A DNA stretch of 64,000 nt from SIG603 sp963611165 (GTDB lineage Bacteria > Bacillota > Clostridia > Oscillospirales > Acutalibacteraceae). The notes beneath the pieces were generated by a model, which worked only from the letters and a program-made list of their open reading frames with translations, did no database searches and was not told the origin of the DNA. Positions 41,187-50,548 of the stretch are shown here, in pieces (within the stretch, counting starts at the first letter, position 1; every line of letters starts with the position of its first letter). The DNA is taken from positions 13,725 to 77,724 of the forward strand of contig CAVDQG010000006.1 of the NCBI GenBank assembly GCA_963611165.1, written 5' to 3'. The translations under genes and the position numbers were made by a program.

Positions 41187-42703
41187 TGGAGCTTGTACAG
41201 TCCTTCCCGTCTTTCAGCATACTTATGTGCATGTTCGGCGGAATAATTTCTTCGGCGGTGCATAACGGAAAAGTCGCAAGAAGAATAAACACCTGTCTTT
41301 TGGTAATCGTGACGGCTATGAGCCTTTGCGTCTGCGCATTCACGATTAAATCGGGAGACTACTATATTTATCAGATGGGCAGATTTTCCGCACCGTGGGG
41401 AAATGAGCTAAGAATCGGAATACTCGAGGCGATGATGGCATTGTTTTTCTGCATCATCATGCTTCTTTCAATGGTCGGCGGCTCGCTCGAGAGAGAAAAG
41501 GAAATAGAAAAAGGAAAAGCGAATCTTTACTATGTCCTTGCCAATCTCCTTTTGAGCTCGCTTCTTGCCCTTGTTTACACGAACGATATTTTTACCGCAT
41601 ATGTTTTTATTGAGATAAACACAATATCGGCTTGCGGCTTGATAATGGTAAACCAGCACGGAAAGAACATTGAAGCCGCCGCACGCTACATGGTAATGAG
41701 TCTTCTCGGCTCGGGTCTTGTCCTTTTGGGACTTTGCTGGCTTTACAGCATAACGGGCCATCTTCTGATGATGAATATCCATGAAGCTGTTGTCGCACTT
41801 GTCCAAAACGGCAACTATCATGTTCCGCTTGTTGTCTCGGTCACAATGATGGTCACGGGACTTGCGATTAAATCGGCTCTGTTTCCGTTCCACACATGGC
41901 TTCCCGACGCCTACGGATACTCCACGCTTTCTTCGGCGGCGATTCTTTCTTCGCTCGTATCAAAGGGTTATCTTTTCCTCGTAATCAAGATTTTCTACCG
42001 AGTAATCGGCTTCGACATAATCTGTGACGAAAAAATAGTAAATGTTCTGTTTGTTTTCGGTATTGCGGGAATGATTTTCGGTTCGATAGACGCCATAAGA
42101 GAGAACGACATCAGAAGAATGATAGCCTATTCTTCTGTCGCTCAAATCGGCTATATTTACATGGGCTTCGGACTCGGAACAACCTACGGTATGATAGCAA
42201 GCATATATCATATTCTTGTGCACGCCGCAACAAAGTCTCTTCTTTTCATCTGTGCATCGGGACTTACCGACGCTTCGAACGGCAAGAGAGATTTCTTGAG
42301 CCTCACGGGTGCGGCATACAGAAATAAGCTTGCAGGAGTTACCTTCACGGTAGGCTCGCTCTCAATGATAGGCTTCCCCGCATTCGGTGGATTTATAAGC
42401 AAGCTTCTCTTCGCCGAGGCGGGTGTCGAATGCAAGAATAAGATGCTTCTCACGTTCCTTGCGCTTGCAATCAGCACGATTCTGAATGCGGTTTACTTTA
42501 TGAAAACCACCGTCAGAATTTACACTCCGACACACAAGTCGAGAGTTGAGGTTGATACGACAGGCTACGAAAACGTGACCGTGAAGATGCAGCCTGCAAA
42601 AAGCTTTTCAATGGTACTTTTAATCGCTTTAAACTTCGTGCTCGGTCTTGCTTCCGATCCGATAGTGGATCTCATAAGCAAGGGCTTGGCTATGTTCTCG
42701 TAG
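41186..42703 (+). CDS. mnhD: Antiporter-like subunit 1 (MnhD/NuoN type)
   Basis: This 505-residue protein has about 14 membrane helices of the proton-translocating complex I/Mrp family. The conserved glutamate lies in YVFIEINTISACG and the helix-7 lysine in GLAIKSALFPFHTWLPDAY, with a further lysine in SLVSKGYLFLV. It directly follows mnhC, the position of mnhD in Mrp operons. It is the first of four such proteins in a row. Confidence 0.88.
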   Translation: MELVQSFPSFSILMCMFGGIISSAVHNGKVARRINTCLLVIVTAMSLCVCAFTIKSGDYYIYQMGRFSAPWGNELRIGILEAMMALFFCIIMLLSMVGGSLEREKEIEKGKANLYYVLANLLLSSLLALVYTNDIFTAYVFIEINTISACGLIMVNQHGKNIEAAARYMVMSLLGSGLVLLGLCWLYSITGHLLMMNIHEAVVALVQNGNYHVPLVVSVTMMVTGLAIKSALFPFHTWLPDAYGYSTLSSAAILSSLVSKGYLFLVIKIFYRVIGFDIICDEKIVNVLFVFGIAGMIFGSIDAIRENDIRRMIAYSSVAQIGYIYMGFGLGTTYGMIASIYHILVHAATKSLLFICASGLTDASNGKRDFLSLTGAAYRNKLAGVTFTVGSLSMIGFPAFGGFISKLLFAEAGVECKNKMLLTFLALAISTILNAVYFMKTTVRIYTPTHKSRVEVDTTGYENVTVKMQPAKSFSMVLLIALNFVLGLASDPIVDLISKGLAMFS

Positions 42704-42716
42704 GAGGTGACGGAAA

Positions 42717-44231
42717 ATGAATATATTGCTTATAACTCCGTCGCTTCTTTCCGTAGTTGTCGGAATTATCATTCTGCTTTCGTCCTTTCGTGACCACGTG
42801 CACGAAAATGATTGGTTCGGAAAGCCCGTTTCGGAACAGGGACTCAAAAAACTTCACGCTGTAACTCTCGCCACTCTGGCGGTGTCTGCGTTAATCGCAC
42901 TTTTCACCGCATGGAGTCACATGGGAAGTGAGCTTCATCTTTTCAGTTTTGTCGGCGGAATTCCTGTCTACTTCAAAAATGACGAGGTGTCGGCTTTGTT
43001 TGTGTCGATAGTTTCGGTTGTTTGGCCCTCTATATGTATTTATGCATTCAAGTACATGAAGCATGAGGGAAACGAAAAGAGATTTTTTGGAATTTTTCTC
43101 ATCGTTTTTGCCGTGGTTATCGCCCTGAGCTTTTCGGGAAATCTCATCACGTTTTATTTCTGCTATGAGCTTATGACAATCACATCCATGGTGCTTGTGC
43201 TTCATAACGGCACGAAAGAAGCAATCATGGCGGCACTAAAATATCTCTTTTATTCCATGGCGGGCGCTTACTGTGCTCTTTACGGAATTTATATTCTGTA
43301 TCAAAACACCGATAGCCTTACTTTCACACCGGGCGGAACGCTTAATTTGGAGTCGGCAAACGCCAACAGAACCATAGTCCTCATTGCGATATTCTTTATG
43401 CTTGTCGGCTTCGGCGCAAAGGCCGGCATGCTTCCGCTTCACGGCTGGCTTCCCACGGCTCACCCCGTGGCTCCGGCTCCTGCTTCGGCGGCGCTTTCCG
43501 CAATTATAGTCAAGGGCGGTGTGCTCGCTATAATCCGAACGGTTTATTATATTGTCGGGGCAGAGTTTCTTCGAGGAACATGGGTTCAGTACGCTTGGAT
43601 GGGACTTGCACTCATGACCGTTCTCATGGGCTCGATGCTCGCTTACAAAGAAAAGGTATTTAAGAAAAGACTTGCTTACTCCACCGTTTCTCAGGTTTCC
43701 TATATCATATTCGGATTATCCTGTCTTAATTCGGTCGCTTTGCAAGGAGCACTTCTTCACGTTGTTTTCCATGCGATAATCAAGACATCTCTCTTCCTTA
43801 CGGCCGGAATATTTATCTTCCGTACGGGAAAGATATATGTTGATGATTTTGTCGCTGTCGGCAAGAAATATCCGCTCACGCTCTGGGGCTTCACATTCTG
43901 CAGTCTTGCGCTTATCGGTATTCCTCCGTGCAGCGGATTTATCAGCAAATGGTATCTTGCTCAGGGTGCCCTTGGTTCTGATATCGGACTTTTGAGGTTT
44001 GTCGGCCCGTGCGTTTTGCTTTTCAGCGCACTTCTCACCGCAGGTTATCTTCTTCCGATTGTGATAAGAGGCTTTTTGCCCGGCAAGGAATGCACTCTTA
44101 TAAGGGAAAAGGAGAAAATTGACTCGATGACCGCCGTGGTTCTCATTATGGCGTTCTTTGCGGTTGTTATCGGAATTTTCCCGAATCCGCTTATTAATTT
44201 TGTCGGCGGTATTTCCGCTGCTGTTCTTTAA
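42717..44231 (+). CDS. Antiporter-like subunit 2 (NuoM/MnhD type)
   Basis: The 504-residue protein is a second, clearly different member of the family, with about 14 helices. It keeps the glutamate in FCYELMTITSMVLV, and lysines in GFGAKAGMLPLHGWLPTAHP and AIIVKGGVLAII. It begins 14 bases after the previous gene, with GGAGGTGA upstream. Confidence 0.88.
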   Translation: MNILLITPSLLSVVVGIIILLSSFRDHVHENDWFGKPVSEQGLKKLHAVTLATLAVSALIALFTAWSHMGSELHLFSFVGGIPVYFKNDEVSALFVSIVSVVWPSICIYAFKYMKHEGNEKRFFGIFLIVFAVVIALSFSGNLITFYFCYELMTITSMVLVLHNGTKEAIMAALKYLFYSMAGAYCALYGIYILYQNTDSLTFTPGGTLNLESANANRTIVLIAIFFMLVGFGAKAGMLPLHGWLPTAHPVAPAPASAALSAIIVKGGVLAIIRTVYYIVGAEFLRGTWVQYAWMGLALMTVLMGSMLAYKEKVFKKRLAYSTVSQVSYIIFGLSCLNSVALQGALLHVVFHAIIKTSLFLTAGIFIFRTGKIYVDDFVAVGKKYPLTLWGFTFCSLALIGIPPCSGFISKWYLAQGALGSDIGLLRFVGPCVLLFSALLTAGYLLPIVIRGFLPGKECTLIREKEKIDSMTAVVLIMAFFAVVIGIFPNPLINFVGGISAAVL

Positions 44232-44243
44232 GGAGGTACAAAT

Positions 44244-45725
44244 ATGCCGTCATATATGATGTTAGCTGCTGTGCTTATCCCTATACTCAGCGGAATTTCG
44301 GTTATGCTGATACCGTTTAAATCGGCAAGGGCGAGAAATATTTATATCGAGTTTTTCACGCTTATCACCTCGGCTGTTGTTTTTGCTCTGGTTTTTAATC
44401 CACCCGAGAGTTCTATAACCATATTTAAATTCACGGGACAATTGACTATCGGACTTTCGCTTGATAGGGTAGGCTCTGTGTTTGCTGTGATCATTGCTTT
44501 TTTGTGGCCGTTTGCAAACCTTTATGCGTTCGAGTACATGGAGCATGATTCAAGACAGAATTTATTTTTCGGATTTTATCTTATCACTTACGGTGTAACG
44601 GCAGGTATTGCCATGAGCGAGGGCATCATCTCGATGTACTTCTTCTATGAGCTTTTGACTATGGTCACGATACCGCTTGTCATCCACGAGTTAAATCCCG
44701 AATCAGTTTACGCAACGAGAACTTATATGTATTATTCTCTTGGCGGTGCGGCTTTTGCGTTCATAGGAATGATATTCATACTCATGTTCGGCACAAGCCC
44801 AAGTTTTGTTGCGGGCGGAGTTCTCGACATGAACGAAATCGGTTCGAGAACAAATATGATGCTCATAGTCTATGTGCTTTGCTTTTGCGGTTTCTCCGTC
44901 AAGGCGGCAATGTTCCCATTTTCCGAGTGGCTTCCGAAAGCAGGCGTTGCGCCTACTCCCGTTACGGCATTGCTTCACGCCGTTGCCGTTGTTAAGGCAG
45001 GTGCGTTCGCAACCATAAGAGTGACCTATTTCTGCTTCGGTACGGAAATTCTAAAAGGAACATGGGCGCAGTATCTTCTCATGGGACTTACTTCATTTAC
45101 CATTGTCTACGGCTGTTCGAGGGCACTCAAGGAAACTCATTTCAAGAGAAGACTTGCGTGGTCTACCGTGTCGAATTTATCTTACATCATGTTCGGTGTC
45201 GTCATCATGACCCCCGAGGGACTGACTGGCGGACTTTGCCACATGATAGTCCATGCACTTGTGAAGATAACGGCGTTCTTCTGCGCAGGCGCAGTGATTC
45301 ACCGTGCCGAAAAGAATTATATTTACGAGCTTGACGGTATCGGAAGAAGAATGCCGCTCACATTTATCGTATATACGATTTCGGGATTTGCACTCATGGG
45401 TGTTCCGGGTCTTGCGGGCTTCACAAGCAAATGGAGCCTTGCTCATGCGGCAACGACAAGCGGTAATGTAATGGGCTATGTCGGACTTGCGTGCATACTC
45501 ATTTCGGCACTTCTCACTGCGATTTATATGCTTACGGTTTCCGTGCGTGCTTTCTTCCCGGGTAAAGACTTTGACCATTCGGCACTATCCGAGGATATAA
45601 GCGACCCGACATGGAAGATGCTCGTTCCGCTTTTCGTGTTCGTGGTGCTCATGTTCGTCATAGGACTTTGCCCAAGCGTACTTACAAATGCTGTTGAGAG
45701 CGTTGTCGGTACGGTGATTTCTTAA
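44244..45725 (+). CDS. Antiporter-like subunit 3 (NuoN/M type)
   Basis: The 493-residue protein is the third paralogue, with the glutamate in FFYELLTMVTIPLVIH and lysines in FSVKAAMFPFSEWLPKAGV and AVAVVKAGAFATIRV. The loop ATPTP-like motif reads APTPVTALLHA rather than APAPASA, so it is not a recent copy of its neighbours. Twelve bases separate it from subunit 2. Confidence 0.88.
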   Translation: MPSYMMLAAVLIPILSGISVMLIPFKSARARNIYIEFFTLITSAVVFALVFNPPESSITIFKFTGQLTIGLSLDRVGSVFAVIIAFLWPFANLYAFEYMEHDSRQNLFFGFYLITYGVTAGIAMSEGIISMYFFYELLTMVTIPLVIHELNPESVYATRTYMYYSLGGAAFAFIGMIFILMFGTSPSFVAGGVLDMNEIGSRTNMMLIVYVLCFCGFSVKAAMFPFSEWLPKAGVAPTPVTALLHAVAVVKAGAFATIRVTYFCFGTEILKGTWAQYLLMGLTSFTIVYGCSRALKETHFKRRLAWSTVSNLSYIMFGVVIMTPEGLTGGLCHMIVHALVKITAFFCAGAVIHRAEKNYIYELDGIGRRMPLTFIVYTISGFALMGVPGLAGFTSKWSLAHAATTSGNVMGYVGLACILISALLTAIYMLTVSVRAFFPGKDFDHSALSEDISDPTWKMLVPLFVFVVLMFVIGLCPSVLTNAVESVVGTVIS

Positions 45726-45737
45726 GGAGGTAGAAAA

Positions 45738-47678
45738 ATGAAAACAATGCTTCCGGCAGTTTTGGTTCTGCTTCCGTTTATCGGTGCGTTTTTCTCGGGA
45801 ATTATCGGAACGAAAAACGAAAAGGCAAGAGATTATTTTGCCGACCTCATCGTTATTGCCGAGTTTGTGATAATGACATATTCGTTCATAAGGTACAGCG
45901 TGACCTACGGCGACTATTGCCATGTCGGCGAGATTTGCGGCTTGGGACTCAATTTCACATTTGACGGTTTCAGACTGCTTTACGGTCTTGTTGCCGCATT
46001 CATGTGGATGATGACCACGATACTCTCGAGGGAGTATTTCGCTCATCACGACAACCGAAACCGCTTTTATATTTTCATGCTCCTCACGCTCGGGGCAACA
46101 ATGGGAGTTTTTCTCTCCTCTGATTTGTTCACAACATTCATTTTCTTCGAGATTATGAGTTTTACTTCTTATGTCTGGGTAGCTCAGGAAGAGACCCCCG
46201 GTGCGCTCAGGGCGGCGGCAACCTATTTGGCTGTTGCGGTAATCGGCGGACTTGTGATGCTTATGGGCATCTTTATGCTGTACTATAAGCTTGGTACTCT
46301 CGAGATGGACAAGCTTCTTTCCGCATCCTCTGCGGTCACAAACAAAGCTTATCTTTATGTCGCCGGTGCATTCCTCACATTCGGCTTCGGAGCAAAGGCA
46401 GGCGCATTTCCGCTTCACATCTGGCTTCCAAAGGCTCACCCTGTTGCACCCGCACCCGCAAGCGCACTTCTTTCGGGTATACTCACAAAGTCGGGCGTTT
46501 TCGGAGTAATCGTTGTCAGCTTCAATATTTTCCTTGGCGATGCTGCATGGGGCAAGTGGATACTCGCAATCGGAGTGCTCACGATGTTCGGCGGGGCACT
46601 GCTTGCCGTATTCTCTGTTGACCTTAAGCGCACGCTCGCCTGCTCGTCCATGTCTCAGATTGGATTTATCTTAATCGGTATCGGCACGGCAAACATTTTG
46701 CACGAGGAAATCTTCCTTGCAGTGCACGGCTCGCTTCTTCACATGGTGAACCACTCGCTTATCAAGCTTGTTCTCTTCATGGCGGCAGGTGTTGTTTACA
46801 TGAACACTCACGCACTGGAGCTTAACGATATTCGTGGATTCGGAAGAAAGAAGCCGGCTCTGATGATATTCTTCTTGGTGGGCGCACTTGCAATCGGAGG
46901 AATTCCGATGTTCGGCGGCTACATAAGCAAGACGCTTCTTCACGAAAGTATTCTTTTGTGCGAGTTCGGCGGAAAGTACAACTGGACGAAAATTGTCGAG
47001 TGGATATTCCTTTTCAGCGGCGGTCTAACCGTAGCTTATATGACCAAGCTTTTCGTTGCGGTCTTTGTGGAAAAGAATGAGGACGACAAGGTTCAGAAGA
47101 AATTTGACGAAAACAAGAAGTATATGAACCGTGAATCGTTCTTTGCGCTGGGCGGCTCTGCGCTTGTGCTCTTTATCTGGGGACTTTTCCCGTATGAATT
47201 CATGGACAAGGCGGCGGCTCTCGGTGAAAGCTTCTTCGATTATTCGGGTGAAACGGTAAAGATAAACTATTTCAGCTTAGAAAATCTCAAAGGCGCCGTG
47301 ATATCAATTGCAATCGGTGCGGCGGTTTATTTTGTGGTTGTGAGAATGCTTCTCATGAAGAACAAGAGATATGTGAATCTTTGGCCGAAGTGGTGGGACA
47401 CAGAGGACTACATCTACCGTCCGCTTTTGCTTATCGTCATTCCGAATGTTCTCACATTCTTCTGCCGCATTTGCGACAGCCTTATAGACATGATAGTCTG
47501 GGGACTTAGAAAAACCGTTTACAGGGATTCTAAAATTCCGTGGCTTAAGAGACCTAAGAATATGAAGTATCAGTATATGAGAGAGACATCAAGCATTATT
47601 CAGAGAAGTATTTCATATGGATTTATGCTTTTCGGACTCGGACTTATTATCACAGTGCTGTATCTCATATTGGCATAA
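45738..47678 (+). CDS. Antiporter-like subunit 4 (NuoL/MnhA type)
   Basis: The 646-residue protein is the longest of the four. It has the family core (FFEIMSFTSYVWVAQ, GFGAKAGAFPLHIWLPKAHP, ILTKSGVFGVI) and a C-terminal extension of about 150 residues with further helices, as in NuoL and the N-terminal part of MrpA. It ends the operon and is followed by a terminator. Confidence 0.88.
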   Translation: MKTMLPAVLVLLPFIGAFFSGIIGTKNEKARDYFADLIVIAEFVIMTYSFIRYSVTYGDYCHVGEICGLGLNFTFDGFRLLYGLVAAFMWMMTTILSREYFAHHDNRNRFYIFMLLTLGATMGVFLSSDLFTTFIFFEIMSFTSYVWVAQEETPGALRAAATYLAVAVIGGLVMLMGIFMLYYKLGTLEMDKLLSASSAVTNKAYLYVAGAFLTFGFGAKAGAFPLHIWLPKAHPVAPAPASALLSGILTKSGVFGVIVVSFNIFLGDAAWGKWILAIGVLTMFGGALLAVFSVDLKRTLACSSMSQIGFILIGIGTANILHEEIFLAVHGSLLHMVNHSLIKLVLFMAAGVVYMNTHALELNDIRGFGRKKPALMIFFLVGALAIGGIPMFGGYISKTLLHESILLCEFGGKYNWTKIVEWIFLFSGGLTVAYMTKLFVAVFVEKNEDDKVQKKFDENKKYMNRESFFALGGSALVLFIWGLFPYEFMDKAAALGESFFDYSGETVKINYFSLENLKGAVISIAIGAAVYFVVVRMLLMKNKRYVNLWPKWWDTEDYIYRPLLLIVIPNVLTFFCRICDSLIDMIVWGLRKTVYRDSKIPWLKRPKNMKYQYMRETSSIIQRSISYGFMLFGLGLIITVLYLILA

Positions 47679-47732
47679 GGTCTTGATTAAATAGCAGAAA
47701 ATATAACGTTGCCTTTTGACAATTTGAAGAAG

Positions 47733-47778
47733 TCGGGTCGAACGCAGATTTAAAATGCGTTCGGCTCGATTTCTTTTT
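47733..47778 (+). terminator. Terminator of the antiporter operon
   Basis: TCGGGTCGAACGCA (47733-47746) pairs with TGCGTTCGGCTCGA (47756-47769) through 14 pairs including two G-T, followed by TTTCTTTTTT. Confidence 0.8.
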
Positions 47779-47795
47779 TAGCTTTAAAATATAAA

Positions 47796-47824
47796 TTGAA
47801 TAGATATTTTCTCGGTGTTATAAT
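47796..47824 (+). promoter_or_regulatory. Promoter upstream of the C39-like gene
   Basis: TTGAAT (47796-47801) and TATAAT (47819-47824) with a 17-base spacer. The transcript leader contains the repeats described next. Confidence 0.6.
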
Positions 47825-47825
47825 C

Positions 47826-47915
47826 TATAGCAGATGTTCCATTCGATTTAAATTTATAGCAGATGACCCATTTTAAATCTATGGCAGATGACCGTAGGGA
47901 CGACCTTCGGTCGCC
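47826..47915 (+). repeat. Three TATAGCAGATG repeats and dispersed repeat copy 2
   Basis: TA(T)AGCAGATG-type units occur at 47826-47836, 47855-47865 and 47880-47890 (the last TATGGCAGATG), with CCATT and TTTAAAT sequence between. The third runs into an inverted copy (47892-47915) of the 24-base hairpin element at 27179-27202. The gap 47679-47956 has no gene. Confidence 0.6.
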
Positions 47916-47956
47916 TGTGAACAGAAATAAAAACCCGAAGCGGAGGTTATTGAGAT

Positions 47957-48538
47957 ATGATTTACATAAACCAGCTTGAAAGAAGAGAAATTCCGTTTGA
48001 ACACAACCTTGATAACGGCGGAGCGGGAGAGCACGCCAATATTGCTGACGCAGGCTGCGGCCCGTGCAGTGTGTGCATGGTTATAAATAATATGACTATG
48101 AATACGCCGAGCCTTGAGGAGATAATCGGTCTTGTCTATGAGTCAAAGGCAAACAGGGAACCGGGAACGGATATGAAGCTTTTAGGCCCCCTTGCCGCAG
48201 AGAGATTTAATCTTGACTACAAGGAAACGGACAGCGTGGGCGAGCTTATCGCTCATCTTCAAAACGGCGGCATGGCAGTCGCAAATGTCGGCGGAGACAG
48301 AGAGGGGCACATCGGTGTTTTTTCACACGGCGGACATTACATTGCCGTTATCGCTTTTGTGAACGGAGAATTGTGCATACTCGACCCGTCATGGAAAGAG
48401 GGAAAGTTCTCTGAGGACGGAAGAAAAGGTCTTGTGCGTGAAAACTATCCGTATCTTTACTGTGCACCGGAGGTTCTTGTGAGAGACACGGAGAACAGAA
48501 CACCGGGCTACTATCTTTTTTCGAGGAAGGCAAAGTAA
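47957..48538 (+). CDS. C39-like cysteine peptidase domain protein
   Basis: The 193-residue protein has a papain-like C39 layout: the catalytic cysteine in DAGCGPCSVCMVINNMT (about residue 34), His in GGHYIAVIAF and Asp in CILDPSW. Family members are bacteriocin-processing or stand-alone peptidases; no transporter domain or bacteriocin gene is adjacent. No signal peptide is visible. Its stop overlaps the next start by one base. Confidence 0.75.
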   Translation: MIYINQLERREIPFEHNLDNGGAGEHANIADAGCGPCSVCMVINNMTMNTPSLEEIIGLVYESKANREPGTDMKLLGPLAAERFNLDYKETDSVGELIAHLQNGGMAVANVGGDREGHIGVFSHGGHYIAVIAFVNGELCILDPSWKEGKFSEDGRKGLVRENYPYLYCAPEVLVRDTENRTPGYYLFSRKAK

Positions 48539-48858
48539 TGGCAAGATATAAGGGTGAGGGCGGAGCATATGAGATAATCTCATTCACGATTACCGACATC
48601 GACGAGAGCGAAGAGGTATGCGAGGGCTACGCCGTGGAATATGCGGACGAAGAAGACATAGAAATAATCGAGAGCTTTGACGATTTGAGCGAAGCGAACG
48701 AGGCTTTTTACGGTGATGAAAAAAGCTATTTCAAAACCTTGCAGAAGAAAGAAAACGAGTGCGACTGCGTCTGTTCTTATGTAAGAGAGTGTGTGATTTG
48801 TGAGAGGGATACGGGAAGAATTTTGGCGGTTTCCCATGTTATCCCCGAGGATAAATAA
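48538..48858 (+). CDS. Hypothetical acidic protein
   Basis: The 106-residue product is strongly acidic (EDIEIIESFDDLSEANEAF) with a cysteine-rich stretch (ECDCVCSYVRECVICE). I do not recognise it. It is coupled to the C39-like gene and lies just before the AEC transporter. Confidence 0.65.
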   Translation: MARYKGEGGAYEIISFTITDIDESEEVCEGYAVEYADEEDIEIIESFDDLSEANEAFYGDEKSYFKTLQKKENECDCVCSYVRECVICERDTGRILAVSHVIPEDK

Positions 48859-48859
48859 A

Positions 48860-49786
48860 ATGACGGTAACGATACTGCTTATCAAAAAAATAGTTTCGCT
48901 TTTCATTATCATGATGATAGGCGTTTTGATAGTTCGGCTTAAACTTTTGAAGTCGGAGGACTCAAAGCCGTTGTCGGTTCTGATGCTTTATGCCGTTGTG
49001 CCGTGCACGATACTCAACGCTTTTCAGGTGGATTACACACCCGATGTGTTAAAGGGTCTTGCCTTGGCGGCGGCGTGCGCATTGTTCACGCATATTTTCT
49101 GGCTGTTTCTCGTGAACATTCTTAGAAAAACGCTGAAAACTGATGTGATAGAAAATATGTCGATAATGTACACCAACGCCGGCAACCTGATTATCCCCAT
49201 AGTGACGAGTGTTCTCGGCGAGGATATGGTTATCTATTCTGTCGGCTACATGGCGGTTCAGCTTGTTTTCATTTGGACGCACCTTGTTTCTCAGATGAAG
49301 GGAAGCCGCGGATTTGACATAAAGAAGATAGTTACGAATGTGAATCTCATATTCGTTTTTATCGGAATAGTTATGTTTTTAACTCAGCTTAAATTCCCGT
49401 CGTTTGTGGACGACGCTCTCGGCTCGATAAGCGGTACGATAGGGCCGCTTGCCATGATAGTTATCGGTATGCTCATCGGCGGAGTCGAGATAAAAAAGAT
49501 AATTAATTATAAGCGTGTTTGGCTCGTCACATTTTTGCGGCTTATTGTCTTTCCGTTTACGATTTTATTGATACTGAAAATCGTTCCGCTTTGGACTTTA
49601 ACGGTTGGCGGAAAAGAAATACTTCTCGTCTTTTTCCTTGCTTGTATCACGCCGTCCGCTTCTACTGTCACGCAGATGGCCCAGGTTTTCGGAAATGACG
49701 CCGAATATTCGAGTGCGATAAACGTTATCACAACGCTGACAAGCCTTGTCACCATGCCGATTATGGTCATGCTCTACCAGCTTTGA
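48860..49786 (+). CDS. AEC (auxin efflux carrier) family transporter
   Basis: The 308-residue membrane protein has about ten helices and the family pattern MLYAVVPCTILNAFQ, MYTNAGNLIIPIV and ACITPSASTVTQMA. Bacterial members move organic acids or malate/malonate; the substrate is unknown. The start is ATG 48860 after GAGGA; a longer in-frame start at 48800 lies within the previous gene. Confidence 0.88.
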   Translation: MTVTILLIKKIVSLFIIMMIGVLIVRLKLLKSEDSKPLSVLMLYAVVPCTILNAFQVDYTPDVLKGLALAAACALFTHIFWLFLVNILRKTLKTDVIENMSIMYTNAGNLIIPIVTSVLGEDMVIYSVGYMAVQLVFIWTHLVSQMKGSRGFDIKKIVTNVNLIFVFIGIVMFLTQLKFPSFVDDALGSISGTIGPLAMIVIGMLIGGVEIKKIINYKRVWLVTFLRLIVFPFTILLILKIVPLWTLTVGGKEILLVFFLACITPSASTVTQMAQVFGNDAEYSSAINVITTLTSLVTMPIMVMLYQL

Positions 49787-49822
49787 CGCAAAGAGATAAG
49801 ACACAAAGAAAGAGAGAAAATA

Positions 49823-50539
49823 ATGGACAATAAAATAACCACAGTGCTTTTTGACCTTGACGGAACCCTACTGCCGATGGACGAGGTATATTTTTCTAAG
49901 CTTTATTTTGCGGCAATGGCAAAGAAGCTTGCACCTCACGGCTACGATGAGAAGAGCCTTGTTAAGGCAGTCAGAAGCGGAGTCGTTGAAATGGTGAATA
50001 ATGACGGAAGCGATTTCAACAAGAATAAATTCTGGAAAGCTTTCGCATCGGTCTTGGGTGAAGACAAATTAAACGATATGCCTTTATTTGAGGAATTTTA
50101 CAAGACTGACTTTGTGGCGGCGAAGGAAAGTTGCGGCTTCAATCCTAAGGCAAAGGAAACGGTTGATTACATCAAGTCGAAAGGATACAGGGTTTCTCTT
50201 GCCACAAACCCGATTTTTCCGTCAATTGCAACCGAGAGAAGAATAAAGTGGGCGGGACTTGATAAGAGTGATTTTGAAATTTTCACTACCTACGAAAACT
50301 ATCACTACTGCAAGCCGAAAATCGAATACTACTCTGAAATCTGCAAAAATCTCGGAATTGACCCTAAAAACTGTCTCATGATAGGAAATGACGCCACCGA
50401 GGATATGGTGGCAGAGAAGCTTGGAATGAAGGTTTTCCTTTTGACCGACTGCCTGATAAATTCACATAATGCCAATATAAGCGGTTATCCCAAAGGGAAT
50501 TTTGACGATTTGAAGAAATTCATTGATACACTTGATTAA
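49823..50539 (+). CDS. HAD-superfamily hydrolase
   Basis: The 238-residue product has the HAD motifs: VLFDLDGTLLPMDE with the nucleophile aspartate, SLATNP, a lysine in HYCKPKIEYY and MIGNDATEDM. The cap is helical (subfamily I). The substrate is unknown. It is followed by a vitamin B6 kinase, so a phosphorylated metabolite is possible. Confidence 0.87.
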   Translation: MDNKITTVLFDLDGTLLPMDEVYFSKLYFAAMAKKLAPHGYDEKSLVKAVRSGVVEMVNNDGSDFNKNKFWKAFASVLGEDKLNDMPLFEEFYKTDFVAAKESCGFNPKAKETVDYIKSKGYRVSLATNPIFPSIATERRIKWAGLDKSDFEIFTTYENYHYCKPKIEYYSEICKNLGIDPKNCLMIGNDATEDMVAEKLGMKVFLLTDCLINSHNANISGYPKGNFDDLKKFIDTLD

Positions 50540-50548
50540 GAGGGGATT

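Noticed and set aside
45585..46439. A 284-codon minus-strand open frame over antiporter subunits 3 and 4
   Set aside because: Shadow of membrane-protein genes; the translation is rich in His, Glu and Cys without any known domain.
47826..47890. Possible short CRISPR array
   Set aside because: Only three 11-base units with unequal intervals (29 and 25 bases) and similar rather than unique spacers; no cas genes.
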